Source of the DNA: Sisyra terminalis
Taxonomy: Eukaryota; Arthropoda; Insecta; Neuroptera; Sisyridae
Assembly: GCA_958496175.1 (NCBI GenBank)
Contig: OY292280.1
Span: 12,586,001-12,650,000, forward strand
DNA: 64,000 nt
Reading direction: 5' to 3'
The notes under the pieces are model-generated. The model made no database searches. It was not told the DNA's origin and saw only the letters and a program-made list of their open reading frames with translations. This document shows, piece by piece, positions 34,184-45,345 of the stretch (positions are counted from its first letter, which is position 1; every line of letters starts with the position of its first letter). Made by a program: the position numbers and the translations under genes.

Positions 34184-34407
34184 GGCTCAAGTCCATTTTA
34201 GCACATCCACGATCTGGCAACGTTGCATTTTCGACTTTGTTTTTAATTTAATTCGCGATTTTTTGATGATTTAATTCTAATATGGTATAATTCTCTCTTT
34301 TGTGGCTAAATTTTTATTCTGGATCGATTTAATCGTGAATTAAATTAAAAACAAAGTCGGAAATACAACGTTGCCAAATTATTGGTGTGCTAAAATGGAC
34401 TTGAATC
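34184..34407. mobile_element. GGCTCAAGT MITE, copy 3, 8-bp TSD
   Basis: Target duplication AAATTTTC at 34176-34183 and 34408-34415. Ends GGCTCAAGTCCATTTTAGCA and TGCTAAAATGGACTTGAATC. Confidence 0.83.
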
Positions 34408-34954
34408 AAATTTTCTAAATAAAGTTTACTTTTTAATTGGAAAAACACTTGTGAAAAACTGTGATGTATTATTATTATTAATGAGAGGAAACTCCAAAAT
34501 ATTTGCGAAATGAAAAATATACTTAGATAATATTTATTGTCGCATTATTGAACTGTTTAAATTTTATATTCTATTATGTATATTTGATAATACATATTTG
34601 AAAATAATCGTCGCTTCTTCATTTCTGGCATATGTCAAAATTTACGTACAAATTGCAATCGAGTGAACAATATGTACGGAATAATTACGGAACCATTCGA
34701 AACAGTTCTCAAATTTCGACGTTCGTGATCCAAGCTTATACCGAAAAACTAATTGTTTACAACCACGGCTCCACCTATTCCCTTTTTTTTGTACTAAAAA
34801 ATTATACACAGACGGTCCAAAAGCGAAGTGTTCTGAAAGTACCTTTGAGCAATATCTGACAATTTTGCATTTTCTACTTTTTTTTTTAAATTTAATCCGC
34901 GAATAAATCGGGCATAATTAAATATTTGAAATGTTTTTGGTTAAGCTTGACCAA

Positions 34955-35300
34955 CCCCAATAGCGCACTACACAGTAAACGATAAGCCGCATTAGAGGCG
35001 ACTACCAGCGCCATCTATGTAGGGCCAAATTTGGAGTGAACTTAACAAAATGTTACAGCGCCGGTGTTGAAAGCATTGGAAGAGTGATTTATGTATATTT
35101 ATCACTCTATGAACAACTGAAAATCGAAGCAAATAAAATGCAAGCGCTTCCTAGCGCTTATTTGTAAAGATTAGCGCTCATAAGCACTCTTTTTCCGGCT
35201 GTTATTTTTAGTTACTATAAAAACTGTGTGTAGGTAGACGGCGCTTCGTACGCCTCTCAAGAATTTTCTTATTTCAATTTAACGCCATATACACGGTCTA
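34955..35300 (+). repeat. Composite dispersed repeat
   Basis: The first part matches 14385-14530. The second part (AAAATGCAAGCGCTT, TTAGCGCTCAT) matches 52900-53080 and, less well, 52600-52760. Confidence 0.6.
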
Positions 35301-35460
35301 TCCTTAAATGCATATAAATTATATCAATTCTTCGGTATTTTCTTAATATTATATACCTAATAGGACCTACAGATCGGACTATCAATATTTATCTGCTTAT
35401 TGATTTTCAATAATCCTAAAGTCATTTAAGAGCTTAGTTGTAATAAAGTGGTTTAGTGTC

Positions 35461-35561
35461 CACTGAACATTCGGTTTCGGTTTAGTTTTGGCTCAAAAAC
35501 GAGTTTCGGCTGTCGTCCTAAACTGAGACATGCCGAAACTCGGTTTCGGGCAGACACTTAA
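35461..35561. mobile_element. Short TAGTGTCC element
   Basis: TAGTGTCCACTGAACATTCG at the left, CGGGCAGACACTTA at the right, with CGGTTTCGG and CGAGTTTCGGC inside. Minimal relative of the 23555-23907 element. Confidence 0.55.
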
Positions 35562-36640
35562 ATGGCTAGTAACCATTAAAAAAGAAAAAAAATGTTTTCG
35601 GAATATATTTAATGACGCACGTAATTTTTACAGTTCAATAAATGTTATTTATGATGTATAGTAAAATCTTTAGTGTTTTGTCATTTATTTCTTTGTTTAT
35701 TAGAAATAATTGCACTAAACTTTTCTCTTTCATTCGAATTGATCAATTTGATATGAGTTTGAGTCGCCAACTACTCATTAATTAATTTTAATTATCTCTA
35801 ATCTAATTAATACATTCGAGACCCTTTTTCTATATATAAACAAGTCAATTGTTGAAAAGTTGATGTTATTCACCCCTTTGGACATTTCAACACAAAAAAA
35901 CCGTGCTAAACAACCATGCAATATTGAATGTATTTTTCCAACAATTTTCATGCGAATTAATTTCCCTTTCAAGTCGCTTGAATGGTGAAAGCCATATCTT
36001 CTCACATAAAGGCGGCTAATGATGATACAGAAACAACTAATTAATCTAATTAATCGTTAATTAATTGATAATTGAAGTGCCGATTTTTTCTCATAATAAT
36101 CGACGATCGTAAATGGAAATGCGCGTGCGTGACAATGCATCCAACCGCTTCTCGATCAATTCCCAGCTAAGACGGAGGCCTAATACGTTGGTCACGTGTT
36201 TCGTAAGATTTATGGATCAAATCGGTGGGATTCATGGGATTTATTTGATCTTCATTGTTCAAACACCATTAAATTTTTCTTATAAAGCAAACTACATAAA
36301 TCATTGAGCAAATACAGGCAACGTATTTCCATAACAAAGGAATTTAATTTCAATCATTTTTCATGAAACCCTTTCTATTTCTGTGACAAGAAAAGGGCCG
36401 ATTTAAAGAAAATTTAATGGATTCCAGTCGAATGTAATAATTTAAGATTAAATCACGTTTTTTTATTTAAAAAAAAATATATTATATAAGCGTGGGTCTT
36501 CTAACCACTTTAACCGGCTTCCACAATATATCCCTTCATTACATACGTAAGAAAGTTATATGCCAAAAAAATATGTTCTTGATTTCGATAATCTTTAATA
36601 AAACTACCCTTAATTGGCATTATGGGATCGTGCATATCTA
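35562..36640. other. No gene seen
   Basis: Intronic sequence without recognised features. Confidence 0.45.
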
Positions 36641-36899
36641 TATTAGAAAATCACTATAAAACCCAGAACTAAAGATTTGGACCAAATTATTTTGGCTTCA
36701 GCTTTACCTCCCAAACCAAAGTTCGACTCTAGTTTATACGACTCCGGCTCCTGTTCCGAACAAAATTGTTATATTTTAATGAGTTTATTTTATTGATCAT
36801 AAATTAATACCATTAAATACCGATTTAAATGCTATTTTACAACATTGATATTCAACTAAAAATTTAAGGTTCCAAATAAGTTTTTAAACTGTTTAGAAC

Positions 36900-38812
36900 T
36901 AGTTCCAGTATAGTTTTGATTGTTCCAACTCCGGCTCTTGTTCTACTAACGTCCATATTTCAGCTCCTAGACCAACTCTTTCAAAATCTGCCAGCTTTAT
37001 AGTTCCGAACTCCGACTTTAACTCCGGCTCCGTAAGGAGCTGAAACTTATGAAAATTTTGATGGCTCCAATCCGGTTTTAGATCCATTAACATCAATATT
37101 TTAGTTCCGACTGTAGCTTCTTTAAAATTTGATTTCAAAGCCTCAAGCTCCAATTTTAACTCCGGTTTCCAGCTTTGATTCACTGTACTGTTTTAACTCT
37201 AATAGTGTTAGCTGTTGAAGCCTGCATAGATTTTAATAGTCCCAACTCCGGCTCCTGTTTCACTAACATTAATATTTTAATTCTAGATCCTTCAAAATCT
37301 GTTGCCATTATAGCTCCGAGCTTTGATTCGGACTCTGACTCCCCAGCTCTGATTTAAACTTTATTGTTTTGTAATGATTCCGAATTCGTACTGCTTTAAA
37401 CTTTAAATTGCTAGGAACTGATACCAGTGTAAATTTTGAAGGTTCCAACTCCGGCTCCTGTTTCATTAGGCTTAATAGCTCCCAGGTTAAGCTCCCTAAC
37501 TCCGGCTCTCTCGCTCTGATTTAAAATGTACCATTTTATAGTGATTCCGAATCTGTGCTGTTTTAAACTTTAGATTGTTAATAACTGAAGTCAGTGTATA
37601 TTTGAATGGCTGCAACTCCGGCTCCTGTTTCACTAACATCAATATTTTAGTACTAGTTCCTTCAAAATCTGTTACCTTTATAACTCCAAACCTTGATTCT
37701 AACTCCGGCTCTCTAGCTCTGATTTAAACTTTACTGTTTTGTAATGATTCCGAATTCGTACTGCTTTAAACTTTAAATTGCTAGCAACTGATACCAGTGT
37801 AAATTTTGATGGTTCCAACTCCGGTTCCTGTTTCATTAGGCTTAATAGCTCCCAGGTTAAGCTCCCTAACTCCGGCTCTCTCGCTCTGATTTAAACTGTA
37901 CTATTTTGTAGTGATTTCGAATCTGTACTGTTTTAAACTTTAGATTGTTAAGAACTGAAATCAGTGCATAATTTAATGGTTCCAACTCCGGCTCCTATTT
38001 CATTAGGCTTAATGGCTCCCAGGTTAAGCTCCCTAAGTCCGGCTCCCCCGCTATCTGTACTGTTTTAAACTTTAGATTGTTAAGAACTGAAATCAGAGCA
38101 TAATTTAATGGTTCCAACTCCGGCTCCTATTCCATTAGGCTTAATGGCTCCCAGGTTAAGTTCCCTAACTCCGGCTCCCCCGCTCTGATTTATACAAATA
38201 TTTTGTAGTGATTCCGAATCTGTACTGTTTTAAACTTTAGATTGTTAAGAACTGAAATCAGTGCATAATTTAATGGTTCCAACTCCGGCTCCTATTTCAT
38301 TAGGCTTAATGGCTCCTAGGTTAAGCTCCCTAACTCCGGCTCCCCCGCTCTGATTTAAACTAATATTTTGTAGTTATTCCGAATGTGTACTGTTTTAAAC
38401 TTTAGATTGTTAAAAACTGATGTCAGTGTATATTTGAATGGCTCCAACTCCGGCCCCTGTTTCACTAACATCAATATTTTAGTTCTAGATCCTTCAAAAT
38501 CTGTTACCTTCATAGCTTCAAGCCTCGACTCTAACTCCGGCTCTCTAACTCAGATTTAAACTTGACTGTTTTGTAATGATTCCGAATTCGTACGGTTTCG
38601 GAGGTTAAAGGTTAATTTCGTAGGTTAAGCTCTCTAACTCCGGCTCCCCCGCTCTGATTTAAACTAATATTTTGTAGTTATTCCGAATGTGTACTGTTTT
38701 AAACTTTAGATTGTTAAGAACTGAAGTCAGTGCATAATTTAATGGTTTCAACTCCGGCTCCTGTTTCATTAGGCTTAATAGCTCCCAGGTTAGGCTCCCT
38801 ACCTCCTCCCTC
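36900..38812 (+). repeat. CTCCGG-type tandem array beside exon E
   Basis: Units of roughly 130-300 bp repeat the order TTCCAACTCCGGCTCCT, TTTCATTAGGCTTAATGGCT, CCCAGGTTAAGCTCCCTAAC, CTCTGATTTAAACT, TTTTAAACTTTAGATTGTTA. The later part (37.9-38.4 kb) is most regular, at about 165 bp. The array ends only about 70 bp before exon E and includes many near-identical pyrimidine-rich tracts. Confidence 0.85.
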
Positions 38813-38882
38813 TTCAAAAAAATGTGAATTGTTGAAATTTGAAGTAATTTGAAGTAATTTTTATTATTTTTTGTGTTTACAG

Positions 38883-39083
38883 GTGTTGCACAGAGACGTG
38901 GAAAGTCATGGAAAAATTGTGAATTCGGTGTTGAAGCTTTGCAATTTAACGAGCGGACAAAGTTCGAAAGGTCGTCGAACAGCGGCATTCCAGGGGTTGG
39001 AACGACGCTGGCATTTGCTCTATTTGCGATCATTGGAATGGCAGTGTCACATTGAAACTTTGTGGAAGCGATTTTCCAGCAAT
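38883..39083 (+). CDS. Coding exon E, second spectrin-like repeat, helices B and C
   Basis: Sixty-seven codons, phase 0 at both ends, acceptor TGTGTTTACAG and donor AGCAAT|GTAAGT. The peptide runs VLHRDVESHGKIVNSVLKLC, NLTSGQSSKGRRTAAFQG, then LERRWHLLYLRSLEWQCHIE and TLWKRFSSN. HRDVESHGKIVNSVLKL is a helix B pattern and LERRWHLLYLRSLEWQ is a strong helix C with the conserved Trp. The segment LERRWHLLYLRSLEWQ is what most suggests the Klarsicht/nesprin/AKAP6 group. It lies only 70 bp after a CTCCGG-rich tandem array. Minus-strand open frames over it are shadows. No later exon was found up to the window end, so the C-terminus (a KASH membrane anchor if this is klarsicht) should lie beyond 64 kb. 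Confidence 0.88.
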
Positions 39084-40070
39084 GTAAGTGATCAAATCTT
39101 TTCGTTAAGTTTTTTCGCCTCGAAACCAATTCGATCTTGTTGCGGTCAGAAATCGACCAATCCAATGTGATATCGAAGCCAAAATTAGGCCGTTAGATTG
39201 GTCCCAAATCGATTTGTTGAACAGTTATCTGGCTTTTCTGGTTAGTTTTATTGGAGCAACTGTGGCGTGAAAATATGCGGTTGAAAAAATTAGTAAATTT
39301 AACGAGAAAATGAGGTGAGAATGGCCGAGGGAGTGGATGAGGTTCGAGTCTTGTTTTCGGTCTAAATTGGATCGATATCGACGCCAAAAAACGATTAATT
39401 TATCGCCGTTCCGCTTGGTCGACTCATTTGTTGATGTTTTTTTTTCTTCCGAACGTGCTTTTTTCGAGATCGAATTTCGAGGTGAACGGCCGAAATCCGA
39501 AAGTTCTATCGTATTAACAATTTCATGGCACGAGGGAATTTCTACCAAACACCTAAATTAAGATAGACGCCATGATGCAATGACAAAAGACCCTTAAACA
39601 TTTACCATCAATTACCACCCATATTTCTTCCAACGACATTAATCTCCATTCACCATCATTATCAAAATGGATATTTCGACACAAAAAATCTCAAATTAAA
39701 ATTGATTACCAAAGAATAAAAAAGGAATTTGACTATCTGGATACTTTACCACTTAATTTATAACCTCATTAAAATAGTATCAATTTTCCCCCAACATAAA
39801 ATTTTACCACATTTTTGTAAAATTCTAGTAAACTTGTTGAAATTTACTTCCTCATACCAGACTAACTGATTTATTATTTTTCATTTGTAAAAAAGGCCAC
39901 TTTAATCTCGTATCTTCTTATGAAGCAACCATTTTGAACGGGGGTGATACCACTCTAAATATTTTAATGCTAAAAATGCGAATACCGTGTGTCTATGTCA
40001 TGGAAAGTCAGGAATTTTTTTATTTGGAAAATCAGGGATAAATATTATTTCCAAAGAATTTATTAAAAAT
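39084..40070. other. Intron start, no further exon seen
   Basis: The first 500 bp are less A/T-rich than usual for the window but contain stops in the exon frame. No repeat recognised. Confidence 0.5.
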
Positions 40071-40078
40071 AAAACTTA

Positions 40079-40230
40079 GCCTACTGGTGGCCGAGTGGTC
40101 AAGGTTGCCGCTCCAAAATCAGATGTTAAGTTCGATCCTCGAATCGAAGAAATTTTCAATATTTCTTGATTTACGGTTTTTAATTTACTCTAGAGTCAAT
40201 TTAGACCTTAGTAGGACGGTATATTGTTTT
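40079..40230 (+). mobile_element. tRNA-derived SINE, copy 3
   Basis: Head GCCTACTGGTGGCCGAGTGG followed by CTCCAAAATCAGATG, a B-box-like AGTTCGATCCT, then CTTGATTTACGG and CTCTAGAGTCAAT. Opposite strand to the copies at 7.3 and 23.4 kb. Confidence 0.72.
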
Positions 40231-40379
40231 TGAGGTACTACGTGATATTAGTTAATTTTAAGTGTCCTGGTACTTCAGTTTCAGTAGTCCAAATATTTAT
40301 TAATTTGAAATCACATGATATATATTTAAGAGACCCAAATAATATACTATTGTTAGGTTTTTATTTACACTAACGTTCA

Positions 40380-40640
40380 TTTTTTTCACACTACTCTCAT
40401 TTATTTATTTTACAGTCACATTAACGATTATCGCGATTTATTTCAAGCTGTAACTCGTTGATTTTTGATGGTTAATCGTCATATATATACCAATTTACCC
40501 TTTCTAGAAGCTTCTAGATACTTCACGAAGGATCTTTCTCTTTCCATCTCTTTCTATCTCAAATTAAAATCTCCTGAAGAATGTTCCGGAACATCTTTCG
40601 TCTCACTCCAATCTCATTGCCTTAACTTTTGAATGCTCTA
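40380..40640 (+). other. TTCTAGAA-containing segment
   Basis: TATATATACCAATTTACCC, then TTTCTAGAAGCTTCTAGA and pyrimidine-rich TCTTTCTCTTTCC. Arrangement resembles 17250-17330. It could be LTR-like or heat-shock-element-like, not established. Confidence 0.25.
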
Positions 40641-40915
40641 AGTCTGCAACACTATTAACATTGATTCGATAATAATGATTGCGAATTAATAATATTGAAT
40701 TATGACAAAACATTATAATTTCCCGCCTCTAATTAATATAATTTTTGATGAGTAAAATGTCGGAATTTTAAGTGGATACATAAAATTATGTATCTTTTTT
40801 CTGAAGCTGTTTACATCATCAAAATATGCTTCATTTGTTTCAATAAGAATTTAATCTTTTAATTAATCTTTAGAATTAATAAACGCTTATATAGGATGTC
40901 TTCATTTAAAACCAG

Positions 40916-41040
40916 GTCTGTCCAACATAGAACCCGCGAGCCAAAATCCGACCCATGAAGGTTCTTCATATGATCCGTAAATTTTATGCCATCTATGTTT
41001 AATTTTTGCTATTGCTTTACTTTTCGACTCATCATGGTGG
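40916..41040 (+). mobile_element. hAT-like terminus fragment
   Basis: CAGGTCTGTCCAACATAG, then CCCGCGAGCC and GACCCATGAAGG. Compare 17820-17895 on the other strand. Confidence 0.4.
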
Positions 41041-41589
41041 ACACCGTTGGTTTAAATAAATCAAGATCAGTTTGGGGAAAATTTGGGGAATCACCTGGCA
41101 AATTGTAATCTTTTCTTTCACTTTAGGGGCGAAGTTTTAACGGTGGAAAGTAAAACCTTTTAATTTGTTGACGCACCTTGAGAAGGAAAAAATTAATTCT
41201 GTTACAAATTTTATTACTTAATTAATTGGTTTGGGCTGTTACTTTTACTATATATAACGATAGGGTGCTAGAAAAAATTGCAATTGCGCTTGTGCCCAAT
41301 CGGGTAACTTCTACTACATGTAAAATATTAACCATATCAACTACGCGAGATAATGTATGGTTTTTTTTAAAACCAAAAGTAACTATTATGTTTTGAAATT
41401 AGTACACCTAAAATTGAAAAATCATTTTCTTAAATTTGATCCAATTTTTTTGAATTTATAACAGGTAAAATAATAATAAAAATTTTTACATCAATTTATA
41501 ATTGGAAAATTTTGATGTATATTTTAATTAAAACAGAAAACAAATAATATATTTACACCCATTCGTGAAACTCAAATATAATCATTGGT

Positions 41590-41720
41590 CAAGTTTTTAG
41601 TAAATGATTGTCATTTGTTTCAATTGTCATTTCGATTTCATAAAATTGTCAATTGTGTCAAGGTTGACTGAATATTTCACGAGTAGCTACTAGTATTATA
41701 TAATTATAATGATGCAAATT
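41590..41720 (+). repeat. Copy of the TGTCATTTCGATTTCA repeat
   Basis: TGTCATTTCGATTTCAT and ACGAGTAGCTACTAGTATT match 54240-54400 (inverted) and parts of the 26.4-kb copy. Confidence 0.6.
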
Positions 41721-41869
41721 CTGTTGAGAACTCTATTAATAAAACAAGATCGGTAGAAATTTATTTCCAGAAAAAAAAATTAAAAAAAATATTGTACTTT
41801 CTATAATTGTCTTTGGATAAAGAAAAAATTAAAAAAAAAAATTTTTTTTGGGGTTTTAATACATGTCTA

Positions 41870-42560
41870 GTAATTTATGTGCAGTATGTTGCACATTACT
41901 CCACATAATATTTGGGAGATAATAAGGATAAAATTAAGTGTAGGCACTGGCATGTAAAATTCAAATTGTTGAGTTAGGTCCTAATTTACTTAATGAAATA
42001 TTAATATTTCTTAATTTAAGAAGAAAAACTCAAATTTATAATGATTTTTCATTGGTTTTTTTTTTACCCTAACCGTGAATTATTTATGTGGGGTATGTTG
42101 CACACAACTCCACATAACGTTTGAAATTATAGTAAGAATATCAAAGGAGGCATTGAGCTATTACAAAATACAAATAATTTTTTATGGTTAAAATTTTTAC
42201 GGCATATTCATTTATTTACATATTTTTCTTCGTTAAACCAAAAAAAAAAATTTTTTTTTCTTTAATATTTCAATATAGATTTTAACGTAAAATCGAAACT
42301 ATTTATGTGGAGTATGTGGCACACAACTCCACATAACTTTTACAAAGGCAATAAGAGTAAAATGAAGTTCTTTTGGATGTTTCAAAATACAAATTCTTAG
42401 GTTTAGGTCACAAAATTTTTACAAAAAATTACCATATGTTACCATATATGAGAGAAACAAAATAATTGGTTACTAATAAAGATATTTGACCTTAGTTTTT
42501 TTAGGGAAGGTTCGATCAACTTATGTGGAGTATGTCGCACACAACCCCACATAACAATTG
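41870..42560 (-). repeat. Palindrome satellite, four units
   Basis: Imperfect palindromes TTATGTGGAGTATGT...ACTCCACATAA at about 41876, 42086, 42302 and 42521, spaced about 215 bp. Spacers share AAAATTTTTACG-type A/T-rich text. Unit orientation is opposite to 58-63 kb. Confidence 0.85.
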
Positions 42561-42644
42561 CAAAGGCATCCAGGGTATTATTATTACGATCAGAATTTCT
42601 TTAAAACAGCCACCCATACATTGAGATATCAGGCGTTTTGATCC

Positions 42645-42800
42645 CTCGATAAAATATCCCCAGACAATTGATCCTTCGATTTTTAAATACTTTTTTTTTT
42701 TTTGTATTTTGGTTTTCTCTTGAAAAAAATATCCCCAGACAATTGATCCTTCGATTTTTAAATACATTTTTTTTTGTATTTTGGTTTTCTCTTGAAAAAA
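42645..42800 (+). repeat. 72-bp tandem duplication
   Basis: AAATATCCCCAGACAATTGA, TCCTTCGATTTTTAAATAC, poly-T, and TGTATTTTGGTTTTCTCTTG occur twice in succession. Confidence 0.8.
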
Positions 42801-42989
42801 AGTACCTGAATGTAATCGTTCCTGGATTTTAAGTTGAAAAAAGATTTGGCCTAGCTTTCATAGTTCTGCCTTGTGGTTTGGTATTGATTCGCATTGGGAA
42901 ATTCCTAAGAACCAATTTAGAAATGATAAAGTACTGTTGACTTTATTGATGGGAAATGTTTAAACTATTTTGCGATTTGATCGAGTAAA

Positions 42990-43690
42990 TCCGGTTTTTC
43001 TCGCAACATGCACAAATGTGGTTGCCGTATAAGGGGCATTACGAGACCGCCGCATATTAGGAATTGGCGATTAATCAGTAATTAACCGTTCGATTGAAAA
43101 CAATGTGCGTTAGATCACTGATAATCGGCCAATTGGCCGGTTTTACAAACCGATAGTCAAAGTCCGGGAGGTTTGTTTTTCCGGAAGCAAATTGGGGTGG
43201 GCGATTATTATCGGTTGGTAGAAAGTTTCAGCGTTGACCCGTCCGAGAATATGGGTCACATATTCGGTTTCGGTTCGATTGACACTTTGGACCATAAAAT
43301 ATTTATGGGGGGGCAATAATTTGTTAGAAACGCCCTCTGCGCATTCGTTTCGTTTTTGTTTCGATTTCGGATAATTAAAGTTCAGTTAGTTTGCGCATGG
43401 CTGCTCAGGTTTCTGGCTTTCCGGTTCTGCTCGGTTGTTATGCCTCGCATTTTTGCCCATTATTGGTTATTAACCTATTTCTTGCGGCGTTACCTGGCGT
43501 ATACAAAAATCGATTGGATCATATAAACGTTTTTGAATTGTTCGCGTTTTTCTACATCAGTGCGAAACCCCTCCGGCTTTTTCAACAGCTATTTCTTAAT
43601 TTTCAATTAGCGCTTTTTTTTTTTATATTGCCGTGTTGTTAAAGTTTTATAACCTGAAATGCGTTCATCATTTCGTTGGGTGTCCGAAAG
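42990..43690. other. CpG-richer unassigned segment
   Basis: Noticeably less A/T-rich than its neighbours and not repeated in the window. An 83-codon plus frame (43391-43642) looks like a chance frame. It may be regulatory, but nothing specific is visible. Confidence 0.25.
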
Positions 43691-43929
43691 GTGAGGCCGA
43701 GAATATTGAGAAGACACCAAATGTGTGATCAATCATAAAGGCCTCTCGAATTAATTAGCTGAAAGATCAAATTTCTCTTTTGTATGCTAAAATTATTGCG
43801 CATTTTTTCCCACTTATAGTACCACTGATGCACGATTATTTGGGTTTACGACTGACCCCTTTGGTAAATCTATACAAATATATAAAATTCCAACGTTTGC
43901 ACACTTGAATTTTTGACCTTTGGATTCCC

Positions 43930-45345
43930 TACGGATAACTGAAAGAAGAAAAAATTTTTTTTACTATATAAAAGTGTATGACATATCAATGGAAAGATCT
44001 TTGCTTCCACTGGCTTCAATACGCTTATAGAAGTCAGAGGGTAGGGAAGGTAATAGTAGTTCTGTCTCTTACTTGCATATGATATATAGGTTTACTCACT
44101 TGAATTTACAGAAGATAACAACATAAAACCATAATTTCTTAGATGCATCTTTTTACAGAAAACTATTCTTATAATTACGATGAAAACGTAAAATTTAAAA
44201 TGTAAATAGAAAATTTTTAATAAAATATGGTAAAGAATAAGATAATGAAAGTGTGGTTCTTGATTACGATGTTACTATTATAATTTTTTTTTCGTGCTGA
44301 TGAAGTCACGGGCATCAACTAGTATCTTAGTAAGTAAATAATTAGCTGTGACAAACAAAATAATATTACATTGAAATATATTTACTTCTATTTCTTACAT
44401 AAATTGAAAATTTTTCCCAATTTAATATCGTTGTAATTTTAAAACGTTTAACGATGATCAAAATACGATTTTTTCGCTGACTTTGAACAGTTATACTGTG
44501 TAAACAATTTATAGGATATATTGCGGTCCAATTTATGTAGTATAATCTGATATAATAATATATAAAAATCATACCATAAGCATAAATTTGAACAGAAGTT
44601 CAAACAAAAATATTCGTGACGTATTGCCCAGATACGTATTTCGATTGCCAAGCAATCTTCTTCAGTGGTCATCAAGTAGTTTGGATCGCTCCGTTTGTGA
44701 TGTTCACAAAGTGAACGATTTACATTAGTGAATCATCACAAAGCAGTTACGGAGTGATCCAAACTGCTTGATTAACACTGAGGAAGATTGCTTGGCAATC
44801 GAAATACGTAACAAATATTTTTGTTTGAACTTCTGTTCAAATTTATGTTTAAGGTATGATTTTTATATATTATTATATTAAATTATACTACATAAATTGG
44901 ACTGCTATATATCCTATATATTGTATACACAGTTTAACGATGATTTATTATTGATTCATTTCTTCTAACTGTTGGCAATAAATGAAAATTTCAACTGACT
45001 TCAACATCTTTATAGAAATAGTTTATGAATAAGCTCATACATACTGTAATAGTCACTCATTTATATGTATTTTAATGAGAAGTTTGAGAGTAGGGATGGT
45101 AGTAGTAGTTCTCTCTTTTTCACTTGTATATGATATATAGGTTCACTTGTACTCATAAAAGATAAACATATAAAGTCGTAATTTTTGAAATGCTGATTTT
45201 TACAGAGAACTATTGTTATAATTACGATATTATAACGTAAAAATCCAAATGTAACTAGGAAGTTTTAAAAAAAAATGTTGTAAAGAATAAGATAATGAAA
45301 GTATGGTTCTAGATTACGATCATCATCGATATCTGCTAATATCTT
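43930..45345 (+). repeat. Diverged direct duplication split by a Penelope-like element
   Basis: Around 43960-44290 and 45000-45325 the words GGGTAGGGA.GGTA.TAGTAG, TGATATATAGGTT, AAAGAATAAGATAATGAAAG and GTGGTTCT.GATTACGAT repeat in order. The element at 44459-44932 lies between the copies. Confidence 0.7.
44459..44932 (+). mobile_element. Penelope-like foldback element, intact, 12-bp TSD
   Basis: Target duplication TTTAACGATGAT at 44447-44458 and 44933-44944. This copy keeps hammerhead-like hairpins in both arms (GAAGAAGATTGC-type on minus; CACTGAGGAAGATTGCTTGG then CAATCGAAATACG on plus, about 44775-44809). 474 bp. Confidence 0.87.

Larger units (their letters stand above)
15072..38882 (+). 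other. Giant intron D-E (about 23.8 kb)
   Basis: Defined by the donor after exon D and the acceptor before exon E, both phase 0. It is filled by MITEs, Penelope-like insertions, SINEs and a tandem array. Two patches look less repetitive and more CpG-containing (21.5-21.8 kb and 25.0-25.25 kb) and might hold an alternative promoter or exon. Confidence 0.8.

Noticed and set aside
36899..37183. 94-codon Glu/Leu-rich minus frame
   Set aside because: It is the translation of the CTCCGG tandem array, whose periodic sequence gives a pseudo-repetitive peptide.
38659..39165. 168-codon minus frame
   Set aside because: Overlaps plus-strand exon E and the tandem array; the plus strand has splice sites and spectrin-like residues, so this is a shadow.
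44290..44325. Classical hammerhead CTGATGA near 44297
   Set aside because: CTGATGA is followed by AGTCACGG without the stem II and GAAA strand, so the match is chance.
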